Source of the DNA: Oscillospiraceae bacterium
Lineage (GTDB): Bacteria; Bacillota; Clostridia; Oscillospirales; Oscillospiraceae
Direction of reading: 5' to 3'
DNA: 64,000 bases
Assembly (NCBI GenBank): GCA_031262405.1
Contig: JAISHS010000035.1
Span: 1-64,000, forward strand
Shown piece by piece: positions 8,528-16,698 of this stretch. Each line of letters begins with the position of its first letter. Position 1 is the stretch's first letter. Below the pieces are notes generated by a model. It was not told the DNA's origin. It was given only the letters and a program-made list of their open reading frames with translations, and searched no databases. The translations under genes and the position numbers were made by a program.

Positions 8528-9019
8528 TTACTTTTGCGCGGGTTTAATGTGGATATCAGCCGGGTTTATCCCGCCCGAGAGCGGGAGCTCGCAGGCAAGC
8601 TCGTGGGGGTCCTCGCTCTCCTTAAACAGCTCGGGGTCATAGGCGACGCCCTTTTTGTCGTAATAATTCTTGACGGCGGCGCGAACCGCCTCCTCCGCGA
8701 GCACGGAGCAGTGGATTTTGTTCGCGGGCAGCCCGTCCAGAGCCTCGACAACCGCCTTGTTCGAGAGCGTCAGCGCCTCGTCTATAGACTTGCCCTTTAT
8801 CATCTCGGTCGCAATCGAGCTTGTAGCAATGGCGCTGCCGCAGCCGAAGGTGTTGAACTTCACATCGTAGATTATCCCGCCGTCGTCCACCTTAATATAC
8901 ATCTTCATTATATCGCCGCACTTGGCGTTGCCGACCTCGCCCACCCCGTCGGCGTCCTCCATCTTGCCTACGTTGCGCGGGTTCTCGAAATGGTCCATCA
9001 CTTTCTCGCTATATAACAT
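8528..9019 (-). CDS. IscU/NifU-type Fe-S cluster scaffold
   Basis: A 163-residue protein whose first 125 residues match the NifU N-domain/IscU fold. The three cluster-ligand cysteines are present: Cys34 (NAKCGD, with the following Asp36), Cys60 (FGCGSA) and Cys104 (KIHCS). It receives sulfur from the neighbouring cysteine desulfurase and builds [2Fe-2S] or [4Fe-4S] clusters for transfer to apoproteins. The C-terminal 40 residues (ending in IHIKPAQK) extend beyond the usual IscU and lack further cysteines, so there is no NifU C-domain. It follows the desulfurase gene by 21 bases and is surely cotranscribed. This two-gene nifS/nifU layout without iscR or hscBA is common in clostridia. Confidence 0.94.
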   Translation of the reverse strand: MLYSEKVMDHFENPRNVGKMEDADGVGEVGNAKCGDIMKMYIKVDDGGIIYDVKFNTFGCGSAIATSSIATEMIKGKSIDEALTLSNKAVVEALDGLPANKIHCSVLAEEAVRAAVKNYYDKKGVAYDPELFKESEDPHELACELPLSGGINPADIHIKPAQK

Positions 9020-9040
9020 GGGTTCTTACCGCCTTTCTTT

Positions 9041-10228
9041 TTATATAATGTGTGGTCTCGAGCCGTCCTCCAGTCCCTCCCAGACGGGGGACATATCGCG
9101 CAGCCGATTTATAACAAGCGGAACCTGCTCCACAATCCAGTCCATCTCCTCCGGCGTGTTATACTCGCTCAGCGAGAGCCGAAGCGAGCCGTGCGCGACC
9201 TCGTGGGGCAGCCCCAGCGCGAGCAGCACATGACTCGGGTCTAGGCTTCCGCTCGTGCAGGCCGAGCCCGACGACGCCTCTATGCCCTTGCGGTCGAGCA
9301 TGAGGAGCAGCGCCTCACCCTCGACTCCCTCGAAGCACATATTCACGTTATTGGGAAGCCTCTTCTCCCTGTCGCCGTTCAAAACGCTGTGGGGAATTAC
9401 GCTCAGCCCGTCTATGAGCCTGTCGCGCAGACCGCCCACAAAGACCGCGTTTTGCGCCATATTGTCGCAAGCGTCCTTCAAAGCGCGAGCCATAGCGGCA
9501 ATCGCCGGAAGATTTTCCGTTCCGGCGCGGCGTCCGCGCTCCTGAGCGCCGCCCTCGATCAAAATCGCCGGGGCAAGTCCGCGCCTGCAATAGAGCACGC
9601 CCACGCCCTTCGGCCCGTGGAACTTGTGCGCGGATAGGCTGAGCAGGTCAACATTCATCGCCTTGACGTCAATCGGGATGTGCCCTACGGCCTGAACGGC
9701 GTCCGTGTGGAAAATTACGCCCCGCTCCTTGCACAGGGACGCAATCTCCTCAATAGGCTGAATCGTGCCGATCTCGTTATTTGCCGCCATCACGGTAACG
9801 AGCGCGGTGTCCTCGCGAATCGCCTCGGCAATATCGGCGGCGCTCACGATCCCGTTTCTGCCCACCGGCACGAGCGTCACCTCACAGCCGCGCGCCTTCA
9901 TCGCCTCAAGCGCGTGCAGGATCGCGTGGTGCTCGATGGCGGTTGAAACAAGGTGCTTTTTGCCCTTTCTCGCGCCGAGATTAACAGCCGTCATAATCGC
10001 CTGATTGTCGGCCTCGCTCCCGCCGGAGGTGAAATAAATCTCGCGCGGCTCGGCGCCGAGGCACTCGGCAATCGTCGCTCTAGCCTCCTCCAAGACCTCC
10101 TTCGCCCTCTGTCCGGCACTGTGCAGGCTGGACGGATTTCCGAAAACCTCACGCATGAGGGAAAGCTCAATATCAATAGCGGCCTGACTCATTTTCGTAG
10201 TCGCCGCGTTGTCAGCATAGACGAGCAT
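9041..10228 (-). CDS. cysteine desulfurase (NifS/IscS class)
   Basis: A 395-residue PLP enzyme that removes sulfur from L-cysteine as a persulfide and passes it to the IscU-like scaffold. Visible marks are YADNAAT at the start, the EHHA histidine near residue 100, the PLP lysine Lys202 in SAHKFHGPKG, the RAGTENLP loop near 234-241, and the persulfide Cys324 in SSGSACTSGS, which is the class I (IscS/NifS) active-site loop. AGGAGG lies before the ATG. It heads a two-gene operon with the scaffold. NifS rather than IscS naming is customary in clostridia; nothing here points to nitrogenase. Confidence 0.95.
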   Translation of the reverse strand: MLVYADNAATTKMSQAAIDIELSLMREVFGNPSSLHSAGQRAKEVLEEARATIAECLGAEPREIYFTSGGSEADNQAIMTAVNLGARKGKKHLVSTAIEHHAILHALEAMKARGCEVTLVPVGRNGIVSAADIAEAIREDTALVTVMAANNEIGTIQPIEEIASLCKERGVIFHTDAVQAVGHIPIDVKAMNVDLLSLSAHKFHGPKGVGVLYCRRGLAPAILIEGGAQERGRRAGTENLPAIAAMARALKDACDNMAQNAVFVGGLRDRLIDGLSVIPHSVLNGDREKRLPNNVNMCFEGVEGEALLLMLDRKGIEASSGSACTSGSLDPSHVLLALGLPHEVAHGSLRLSLSEYNTPEEMDWIVEQVPLVINRLRDMSPVWEGLEDGSRPHII

Positions 10229-10339
10229 CGCTGTTCCTCCTCTTTTGATTCTAGCCCCTTACTTATAGCATAGGTATTATTTTTTCGCAAGGCTTTTCAC
10301 TAGTTTTTACAATAAATAAACATTTTAACAAAACACCTC

Positions 10340-10368
10340 TTGACGGTTTACATAAATTGCTTTATAAT
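10340..10368 (+). promoter_or_regulatory. sigma-A promoter for the HAAS-like gene
   Basis: TTGACG at 10340-10345 and TATAAT at 10363-10368 with a 17-base spacer, about 58 bases upstream of the start codon at 10426. Confidence 0.8.
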
Positions 10369-10425
10369 GTGTAAAGCCAGCTGGTAAATAACGACAAAAT
10401 TCTTCTTAGAAGAGGGCAGACCATT

Positions 10426-11427
10426 ATGAGCAGGCAGCAGTTTTTGGCTGAATTAACTCAATATTTATCTTTTGTCACAGCCGCAGAGCGCACGGTCATA
10501 ATCGCCGCGTTCGAGGAAAAGCTTGACGACGCAGGACCCGAGGGCGAGACCGCGCTCATGATGGAGCTGGGCACGCCCATGTCCATCGCGATTGCACTAA
10601 AGCGGCGCAAGGAGGCCGGGGAGCTTATAATTCCCGGCGAGGAGGCGTCTGCCGGCGCGGCGGAGAGTCTTGATACGGCGAAGACCCCTGTTTCGCGCTC
10701 TATTACCGATACGCAAGGCGACGCGGAATTTGAATTTGAAATATCAACCGACTCCTCTGACGCTCCCGCAATCGACGAGTTTACCCTCGCGGGTGACTTA
10801 TCCGAGCCCGCAAGCTCGGACGCCGAAGTCGAGACAGAGGAGGAGGACTCCTCTCCGGAAATAATCCCCGGCATAAGCGGCGGCGCGACAACAGTCGCCT
10901 TCGAGGAGAAGGAAGAGCGTAAAAATCTCACCGTGCTCGGCGCCATCGGCGCGGCGCTGCTCAGCATTTTAATCGTGGCGGTTTTCCTCGTCCCGGTCGG
11001 CGGCGGAGTCTATCTGCTGGCGGTCATGGCGCAGTTTTTACTCGCGGCGCTCAGTACGCTTACAACGCTTCCGGCGGCGCTCTGGCTCTTCGCGCTCGGA
11101 CTTGTCTCGGGCGCTCTGGGACTGCTCATTGTCTGGTTCTTCATCTGGGCGGCTTGCGCCCTTATCCGTCGGCTTTTCGCAGGAAAAGCCCCCAAGCACA
11201 GCCTTTTCAGGGTGGGCTTAAAAAAGGTCTGGAAAATAATCTGGCTCTTCTTCACCATTTTCATGGTTCTGGGTCTCGGCTGCGCCATCGCGGGTTATGC
11301 CCTCGGCGTGCGCCCCGATGCGCTCTTTGATAATTCCGTCGCGGCCGAGGCTCTCGCTTGGCTGACGGACAATCCGATCATCGACTTTGTAAACGGTTTA
11401 ATTGGCGCAACTGTTTGGCAGGCGTAG
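10426..11427 (+). CDS. HAAS/DUF1700-like membrane protein
   Basis: A 333-residue protein. The first 65 residues (SRQQFLAELTQYL ... VIIAAFEEKLDDAG ... LMMELGTPMSIAIALKRR) match the HAAS/DUF1700 helical domain, which in many Bacillota is encoded next to a PadR-like regulator and acts as a membrane-linked sensor of envelope stress. A long acidic, low-complexity linker (about 66-165) follows, then three to four membrane helices (about 170-315). No PadR gene lies beside it, and it has its own sigma-A promoter. A strong hairpin follows the stop. Function is inferred only; it could be an anti-sigma-like or scaffold protein. Confidence 0.7.
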   Translation: MSRQQFLAELTQYLSFVTAAERTVIIAAFEEKLDDAGPEGETALMMELGTPMSIAIALKRRKEAGELIIPGEEASAGAAESLDTAKTPVSRSITDTQGDAEFEFEISTDSSDAPAIDEFTLAGDLSEPASSDAEVETEEEDSSPEIIPGISGGATTVAFEEKEERKNLTVLGAIGAALLSILIVAVFLVPVGGGVYLLAVMAQFLLAALSTLTTLPAALWLFALGLVSGALGLLIVWFFIWAACALIRRLFAGKAPKHSLFRVGLKKVWKIIWLFFTIFMVLGLGCAIAGYALGVRPDALFDNSVAAEALAWLTDNPIIDFVNGLIGATVWQA

Positions 11428-11442
11428 TTTGCCCAGCCAAAA

Positions 11443-11488
11443 AAGGGGAAGTCGAATCCGCCTAATTTTGCGGGTTCGACTTCCCCTT
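11443..11488 (+). terminator. 18-bp stem hairpin after the HAAS-like gene
   Basis: Arms 11443-11460 and 11471-11488 pair almost fully (GGGGAAGTCGAA with TTCGACTTCCCC, then CCG with CGG), with loop CCTAATTTTG. It is preceded by AAAAAA but has only a short T tract after it. Probable terminator separating this gene from hom. Confidence 0.6.
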
Positions 11489-11555
11489 GCCAAGCCTTGC
11501 GGCATATGATATACTGAGGTTTGCTGACGGATTTTGCTGTCGGCACAAAAGATAA

Positions 11556-11714
11556 GGAGACTCTGATTAAGTCGCGCGGATGCGGCAGCGAGAGATGTTT
11601 TCGTCAGATGAGGCAAAAAACGCAGTGAATACTGGATGTATTCACGAGGCTTTTTGTAAAATATGGCGGAAAAAGATCCGCTGTCCGCGCCGCAGGGATT
11701 TAATCAGAGGTTCC
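11556..11714 (+). mobile_element. MITE-like element, copy 1 (159 bp)
   Basis: A 159-base non-coding element starting GGAGACTCTGATTAAGTC and ending GATTTAATCAGAGGTTCC; the ends are imperfect inverted repeats (15 of 18 positions). It contains an exact 8-bp hairpin GTGAATAC/GTATTCAC at 11625-11645. A copy of the same length and about 90 percent identity by eye lies at 26601-26759. It encodes no protein, and no clear target-site duplication is visible. It ends 26 bases before the hom start codon, so hom's 5' leader may run through it. Confidence 0.75.
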
Positions 11715-11740
11715 AAAAAGCAAGGACGAAATAACAAACT

Positions 11741-12952
11741 ATGGCAAAGATTGCGGTGTGCGGCTATGGCGTTGTTGGGAAGGGCGTTGCGGAGGTTCTG
11801 ACAGAAAATGCAGACAGCATAAGCAGAAACGCCGCAGAGGATATTTCTCTCAAGTATATTCTCGATATTCGCGAATTTCCCGGCGATCCCTTTGAAAAAC
11901 TGTTCGTACATGACTTCTCGATAATAGAAAAAGACCCCGAGGTCACCGTAGTTGTGGAGACCATGGGCGGGGTTGGCGCGGCCTTTGACTTTACAAAGCG
12001 CGCGCTTCTCTCCGGAAAAAGCGTCGTCACCTCCAACAAGGAGCTGGTCGCAAAATTCGGCCACGAGCTTATCGCAATCGCGAAGGAGCGCAACCTCAAC
12101 TACCTCTTCGAGGCCAGCGTCGGCGGGGGAATCCCGATTATCCGCCCGATAACTCAGTGCCTCGCGGCAAACCGCTTGGACAGCGTATACGGAATTTTAA
12201 ACGGCACAACGAACTATATCCTCACAGAGATGATTCAAAACAACGCCAGCTTTGAGGATGCCCTCCACCAGGCTCAGGCGAACGGCTTCGCCGAGGCCGA
12301 CCCCACCGCCGACGTCGAGGGTCTGGATGCCGCGCGGAAAATCTGCATCCTCTCGGACCTGTGCTTCGGCAGACACATAGACCCGGAGGGCGTCAGAACT
12401 CAGGGAATAACAGGCGTTTCGCTCACGGATGTTGAATATGCCAAGCGGCTCAACTGCAAGATAAAGCTGCTCGGCCGCGGTCTGCGCACCGGAGCCGACT
12501 CTGCGACGGCCTTCGTCGCGCCGCATTTAGTCAGCGTCTCGAGTCTGCTCTCGAATGTGGACGGCGTCATGAACGGCATCGTCGTGCACGGAAACGCCTT
12601 GGGCGACGCGATGTTCTATGGTGCCGGCGCGGGCGCGCGCCCGACGGCAAGCGCCGTCGTCGCGGACGTTATAGACGCCGTGAAGCACTCGAAGGCCCGG
12701 AAATATCTTGACTGGCTCGACGCGCCTCCGGGCTATTTCACCGACAGCTGCTATGTCCGCTCCCGCTGGTATGTCCGCGCAGAGACCTCTCTTCAGCAGA
12801 TCGGCTGGGCTTTCGGAAAGGTAAATTTCGTAACTTATCCGGGCGCGAGTACCACGGAGTCGGCCTTCGCCACGGAGGAATATGACGAGCGCACCATGCA
12901 AAAGCTAACCAGCGGCATGAACGTTAAATCGATGTTTAGAATCTTAGACTAG
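11741..12952 (+). CDS. hom: homoserine dehydrogenase
   Basis: A 403-residue NAD(P)-dependent enzyme that reduces aspartate semialdehyde to homoserine, the branch point to threonine and methionine. Residues 3-20 hold the Rossmann motif GYGVVGKGV. Catalytic-domain signatures follow: FEASVGGGIPIIRP, ILNGTTNYILTEM, and GLDAARKICILSDLCFG with the conserved lysine. The C-terminal 70 residues are short and do not show a clear ACT domain, so feedback control by threonine through ACT may be absent or unusual. The 5' leader contains a MITE-like element. lysC follows by 89 bases, grouping two aspartate-family enzymes. Confidence 0.94.
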   Translation: MAKIAVCGYGVVGKGVAEVLTENADSISRNAAEDISLKYILDIREFPGDPFEKLFVHDFSIIEKDPEVTVVVETMGGVGAAFDFTKRALLSGKSVVTSNKELVAKFGHELIAIAKERNLNYLFEASVGGGIPIIRPITQCLAANRLDSVYGILNGTTNYILTEMIQNNASFEDALHQAQANGFAEADPTADVEGLDAARKICILSDLCFGRHIDPEGVRTQGITGVSLTDVEYAKRLNCKIKLLGRGLRTGADSATAFVAPHLVSVSSLLSNVDGVMNGIVVHGNALGDAMFYGAGAGARPTASAVVADVIDAVKHSKARKYLDWLDAPPGYFTDSCYVRSRWYVRAETSLQQIGWAFGKVNFVTYPGASTTESAFATEEYDERTMQKLTSGMNVKSMFRILD

Positions 12953-12990
12953 CTTGTTGCACTCCGATACCACCGACAATCTTCGTTGCA

Positions 12991-13026
12991 AATTAATTCT
13001 CAATTGTCAATTCTCAATTGTCAATT
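12991..13026. repeat. AATTGTCAATTCTC tandem repeat
   Basis: The AT-rich tract alternates CAATTGTCAATT and CTCAATTG units. The same tract occurs at 28961-28999 after rel. It lies in the leader of lysC, just before its ribosome site, and contains many overlapping AATT palindromes. Confidence 0.6.
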
Positions 13027-13041
13027 TCCCAGGGGGATATT

Positions 13042-14247
13042 ATGCTTTTAGTTCAAAAATTCGGCGGCAGCTCAGTTGCTGACGCCGAGAAAATCAAACG
13101 TGTCGCCGGCATAATCGCCGATAACTACTGTGACGGCAATGACGTCGTTGTCGTGCTCTCCGCTCAGGGTGACACGACGGACGATTTGCTCGAAAAGGCA
13201 GCCGAGATCAATCCGAACCCCTCAAAGCGCGAGCTGGACGTACTGCTCTCAACCGGCGAGCAGATTTCCGTTGCGCTCATGAGCATGGCTCTGGAAAAAA
13301 TGGGTATGCCCGTAGTCTCGCTGACGGGCTGGCAGGTGCCGGTGAGCACCAATTTCCAGCACGGCAACGCGCGGATCCGCTCCGTCTCCACCGAACGCTT
13401 AAGGCAGGAGCTGGACAGACGGCGAATCGTAATCGTAACCGGTTTTCAGGGCATTTCCGGCACGGGCGAAATCACGACGCTCGGGCGCGGCGGCTCGGAC
13501 ACCTCCGCCGTCGCCGTCGCGGCGGCGCTGCACGCCGACAAGTGCCAGATTTACACAGACGTGGACGGCGTCTATACCGCCGACCCGCGCAAGGTAGAGG
13601 GCGCGAGGCGGCTCGACGAGATAACCTATGACGAAATGATGGAGCTGGCCTCCCTGGGGGCGCAGGTTCTGCACAACCGCTCCGTCGAGATGGCGAAGCG
13701 CTATGGCGTCGAGCTGGAGGTTCTCTCCAGCTATGAGAGGAAGCCGGGGACTCAAGTTAAGGAGGTCGTGAAAAACGTGGAGCAGATGAAGATTAGCGGA
13801 ATCGCCAAGGACCACAACGTCGCGAGAATCGCGGTCGTGGGCGTCAAAGACGAGCCGGGCGTGGCGTTCAAGGTGTTCCGTTCGCTTGCCAATGCGAAGA
13901 TCAACGTGGATATAATTTTGCAGTCGATTGACCGCAACGGGCTGAACGACATAAGCTTCACCGTCGCGGAAGACGAGCTGGACAAAGCCTTTGAAATCTT
14001 AAAGGGACGCCGCGATCACATCGGCTACAGCGACCTTTTCGCCTCAAAAAACGTCGCCAAGGTCAGCATAGTCGGCGCGGGAATGCTCTCAAGCTCCGGC
14101 ATCGCGGCAACGATGTTCGAGGCGCTCAGCGACGCGAAGATCAACATCCAGATGATCTCCACCAGCGAGATCAAGGTCTCCGTCCTCCTCGACGAGTCCT
14201 GCGCCGACAAAGCAGTGCAGGTGATACACAATAAGTTTTTTAATTAA
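13042..14247 (+). CDS. lysC: aspartate kinase
   Basis: A 401-residue aspartokinase that phosphorylates aspartate, the first step to lysine, threonine and methionine. The kinase domain begins LLVQKFGGSSVAD (1-14), with TGFQGISGTGEITTLGRGGSDTSA near 137-160 and YTDVDGVYTADPRKV near 172-187. Two ACT domains fill the end (about 258-400: VVGVKDEPGVAFKVF and IVGAGMLSSSGIAATMF), the site of lysine/threonine feedback. The start at 13042 was chosen for the AGGGGG site seven bases upstream; the frame is open to 13018 but that part is repeat sequence. A hairpin at 14250-14269 follows. Confidence 0.95.
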   Translation: MLLVQKFGGSSVADAEKIKRVAGIIADNYCDGNDVVVVLSAQGDTTDDLLEKAAEINPNPSKRELDVLLSTGEQISVALMSMALEKMGMPVVSLTGWQVPVSTNFQHGNARIRSVSTERLRQELDRRRIVIVTGFQGISGTGEITTLGRGGSDTSAVAVAAALHADKCQIYTDVDGVYTADPRKVEGARRLDEITYDEMMELASLGAQVLHNRSVEMAKRYGVELEVLSSYERKPGTQVKEVVKNVEQMKISGIAKDHNVARIAVVGVKDEPGVAFKVFRSLANAKINVDIILQSIDRNGLNDISFTVAEDELDKAFEILKGRRDHIGYSDLFASKNVAKVSIVGAGMLSSSGIAATMFEALSDAKINIQMISTSEIKVSVLLDESCADKAVQVIHNKFFN

Positions 14248-14249
14248 TC

Positions 14250-14269
14250 GCCGCGCCTGTGGGCGCGGC
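14250..14269. terminator. convergent hairpin between lysC and ruvX
   Basis: GCCGCGCC (14250-14257) pairs exactly with GGCGCGGC (14262-14269), loop TGTG. It fits tightly between the two convergent stop codons; no T-run is present on +. Confidence 0.5.
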
Positions 14270-14674
14270 TTATCTCCCGAGATAACTCTCTAATATCAAC
14301 GCTGCGGCGACGGCGTCGACGGTTTTCTTGTGTTTTGCGGCGCGTTTGCCGTTTTGACGGAGAATGTCGTGCGCCGCCGCGCTCGTGAGCCGCTCGTCCC
14401 AGAGCACAATTTTAATATCCAGCCGCGCCTCAAGAAGCTGCTTGAAGGCGCGGCTTTTCTGACTCTGCTCGCCCTGACTGCCGTCCATATTTTTGGGGTT
14501 TCCCAGCACGATTTCGCCGACGTCCTCGGCTTGCACGAGCTGCGCTATCGCATCCGCCAGCCGCGCCATGTCCCGCTCCTCAATCGTAAAGGCTCGACCG
14601 GCAAGGGTACCCGTCAAATCCGAGAGCGCAACGCCCGTGCGCACGTCGCCGAGGTCAATTGCCAAAACTCGCAT
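14270..14674 (-). CDS. ruvX: RuvX/YqgF putative Holliday junction resolvase
   Basis: A 134-residue RNase H-fold protein. MRVLAIDLGDVRTGVALSD at the start holds the first catalytic Asp (Asp7); EIVLGNP, LWDERLTSAAA and the final DAVAAALILESYL are the family signatures, with the acidic residues needed for metal binding present. YqgF/RuvX proteins process the 5' end of pre-16S rRNA and have been proposed as junction resolvases. GGGGGG precedes the ATG. It is the third gene of the folC-folT-ruvX operon, nine bases after folT. Confidence 0.93.
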   Translation of the reverse strand: MRVLAIDLGDVRTGVALSDLTGTLAGRAFTIEERDMARLADAIAQLVQAEDVGEIVLGNPKNMDGSQGEQSQKSRAFKQLLEARLDIKIVLWDERLTSAAAHDILRQNGKRAAKHKKTVDAVAAALILESYLGR

Positions 14675-14683
14675 TGTGCCCCC

Positions 14684-15214
14684 CTATTCCGCGAGCCCCG
14701 CCTTGCGAATCGCCGAGGCAAGGCGCGGCAGCAGCGGCAGCAGCAGCAGATAGACCGGAATCAGAAAAATGTATTGCGTGGTCATCCGAAACATGAAAAA
14801 GCCCCAATAAGTCTGACTGGAATAGAGCTGACTGACCCAAAGCGTGTTTACAAACAGCCCCAAAACCAGCGTGTTTATGATCGCCGGACAGAATATGTTC
14901 GGGAAAAAGCGCGGCGTCTCGCGCTTATACAAAAACAGGCCGTAGACCGCGCCCATGACGGCTGCAACGATGGTAAAGCCCACATGATACGGCCCAATCG
15001 GAAAGAGTATCGCGCCCAAAAAATCCGCTAGGCCCCCCGCTATTGACGCCCAAATCGGGCCGAAGAGCAGGCCGCACAGGGCAATCGGAAGGAAGCTGAA
15101 GCCGATTTTTAGGCTCTCCGTATTTATAGAGGCAAAGCGGTTCAAGACCACCTCCATCGCGACGAGCAGCGCAACCTGAACGATAGTTTTAAGCTTTATT
15201 TCGAACTTAAACAT
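14684..15214 (-). CDS. folT: folate-type ECF transporter S component
   Basis: A hydrophobic protein of about 176 residues with five to six membrane helices. It matches the FolT family of ECF S subunits in LPIALCGLLFGPIWASIAGGLADFLGA and IGPYHVGFTIVAAVMGAVYG. The start at 15214 was chosen because AGAGGGG lies seven bases upstream; the TAG of folC ends one base before this ATG. FolT binds folate and works with the shared ECF energising module, not in this window. Neighbouring folC, whose product traps folates by polyglutamylation, supports folate as the substrate. Confidence 0.88.
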   Translation of the reverse strand: MFKFEIKLKTIVQVALLVAMEVVLNRFASINTESLKIGFSFLPIALCGLLFGPIWASIAGGLADFLGAILFPIGPYHVGFTIVAAVMGAVYGLFLYKRETPRFFPNIFCPAIINTLVLGLFVNTLWVSQLYSSQTYWGFFMFRMTTQYIFLIPVYLLLLPLLPRLASAIRKAGLAE

Positions 15215-15215
15215 C

Positions 15216-16505
15216 CTATCCCCTCTTTCCAAAATAGGCTCTGACCTCTCCCGCCGTGTAGAGCGAGCCGACCGAGAGCACGACCCCGTCGCGCGAGGCG
15301 AGGGACTGAGCTTTTTCTATACCGGCGGCTATTGAGTCCGCCGTGACGGCGCGCTTACCGAGTGAGCGCAGAGTCTCCGCAAGAGTCTGCGCCGAAAGCG
15401 CCCTCTCGCCCGGAGGCGTTATGGTCACAAAGTCATCTGCCGCCTCGGCGAGAGCCGCAGCCATGCCGGCGTAATCCTTGTGCGCCAAGACGCCGAACAA
15501 AATAACCGCCTTTCTGTCGGGGAAATATCGGCGCAGACTCGCCGCCGCCGTCCTTGCCCCCTGCGGATTGTGGCCGCCGTCCACGACGAAATACGGCTCC
15601 TCGCAGACAAGCTCAAACCGCGCCGGCCAGCGCGTCGCGGCAAAGCCGCGAGAAATCGCGTCCCCGGATATCGAAAACCCCGAGCCTCGCAGCAGCTTCA
15701 GCGCCTCTAGGGCGCAGGCGGCGTTTTTCAGCTGATTTTCTCCTAAAAGTGGAATAAATAGCCGCTCAAAATCCTTATAGGAGAATTCCTGCCCGTCGAG
15801 TGAATCCGAGATCGGAGAAATAAGCGAGAAATCCGCGCAGACAAGCTCGGAGCCGACTCTCGAGCAACGCTCCTCAATCACCCGTCGGGGTGCCTTTGGC
15901 AGCTCGTAAATCACCGTGGGACAGCCGGGCTTTATTATACCGGCCTTTTCTGCGGCGATTTTCTCCACCGAATCGCCCAGCTCCCGCGTGTGGTCAAGCC
16001 CGATGTTCGTTATGACGGACAGCAGCGGTCTTTCAATCACGTTCGTGGAGTCCAGCCGCCCGCCGAGACCCGTCTCGAGCACCACCGCGTCGACATTTTC
16101 ACGCGCGAAATATTCCAGCGCGAGAGCCGTTATAAGCTCAAACTCCGTGGGCTTGTCCGCCATGGCTTCGACAACCGGCACAAAACGCTCGGTTGTTTCA
16201 CCGAGGGCAGCATCCGAAATCGGCGCGCCGTCAATGCGAATGCGCTCGCTGAAATCATAGATATAAGGCGAGGTGAATAGCCCCGTCTTGACGCCCGCCG
16301 CCGTCAGCGCAGCGGCGATAAGCGCGCAGGTAGAGCCTTTGCCGTTAGTCCCCGCGACGTGCACGAATTTTAGCCGCTTGTCCGGCGCGCCGATAGCGTC
16401 GAGCAGCGCCCTCGTGCGCTGCAGCCCCGGCTTTGACCCGCGCCAGAGCCGCGAGTGTATAAATTTAATCGCTTCATCCGCCGTCAAATCGCCCTGACCC
16501 CACAA
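15216..16505 (-). CDS. folC: folylpolyglutamate/dihydrofolate synthase
   Basis: A 429-residue Mur-ligase-fold ATPase that adds glutamate to folates (and may make dihydrofolate). It shows the P-loop HVAGTNGKGSTCALIAA near residues 49-65, then LFTSPYIYDFSERI and VVLETGLGGRLDSTNVI with metal ligands, TNIGLDHTRELG, and the C-domain VVDGGHNPQGA. The frame opens with TTG directly after an in-frame TGA; a second TTG six codons later (16487, reading LTADEAIKFIHS) aligns better with usual FolC starts, and neither has a strong ribosome site. First gene of an operon with folT and ruvX. Confidence 0.94.
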   Translation of the reverse strand: MWGQGDLTADEAIKFIHSRLWRGSKPGLQRTRALLDAIGAPDKRLKFVHVAGTNGKGSTCALIAAALTAAGVKTGLFTSPYIYDFSERIRIDGAPISDAALGETTERFVPVVEAMADKPTEFELITALALEYFARENVDAVVLETGLGGRLDSTNVIERPLLSVITNIGLDHTRELGDSVEKIAAEKAGIIKPGCPTVIYELPKAPRRVIEERCSRVGSELVCADFSLISPISDSLDGQEFSYKDFERLFIPLLGENQLKNAACALEALKLLRGSGFSISGDAISRGFAATRWPARFELVCEEPYFVVDGGHNPQGARTAAASLRRYFPDRKAVILFGVLAHKDYAGMAAALAEAADDFVTITPPGERALSAQTLAETLRSLGKRAVTADSIAAGIEKAQSLASRDGVVLSVGSLYTAGEVRAYFGKRG

Positions 16506-16618
16506 TCATTCTGTATCTAAAAAGCAAGCAAGGTGAGTATACCACGCAGTGCGTCCTATTGCAAGACTCATTCCTCTCCACCCCCACCGCGCTAATGTTT
16601 ACAACGAAGCCACGATCT

Positions 16619-16675
16619 AAACGGTTATTGAAGTCTGGATGTTTTTGGGGTATAATAGCCGCAAACGGTTATTAT
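16619..16675 (+). promoter_or_regulatory. promoter region with direct and inverted repeats
   Basis: A TATAAT -10 box at 16651-16656 lies between two copies of AAACGGTTATT (16619-16629 and 16663-16673). The second copy also forms an imperfect palindrome, ATAATAGCCG (16652-16661) with CGGTTATTAT (16666-16675), over the start site. This arrangement suggests a repressor or activator site for the serine hydrolase gene that begins at 16699. No good -35 box is visible. Confidence 0.5.
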
Positions 16676-16698
16676 ACACAGCTTAAGCGGGGAAACAA

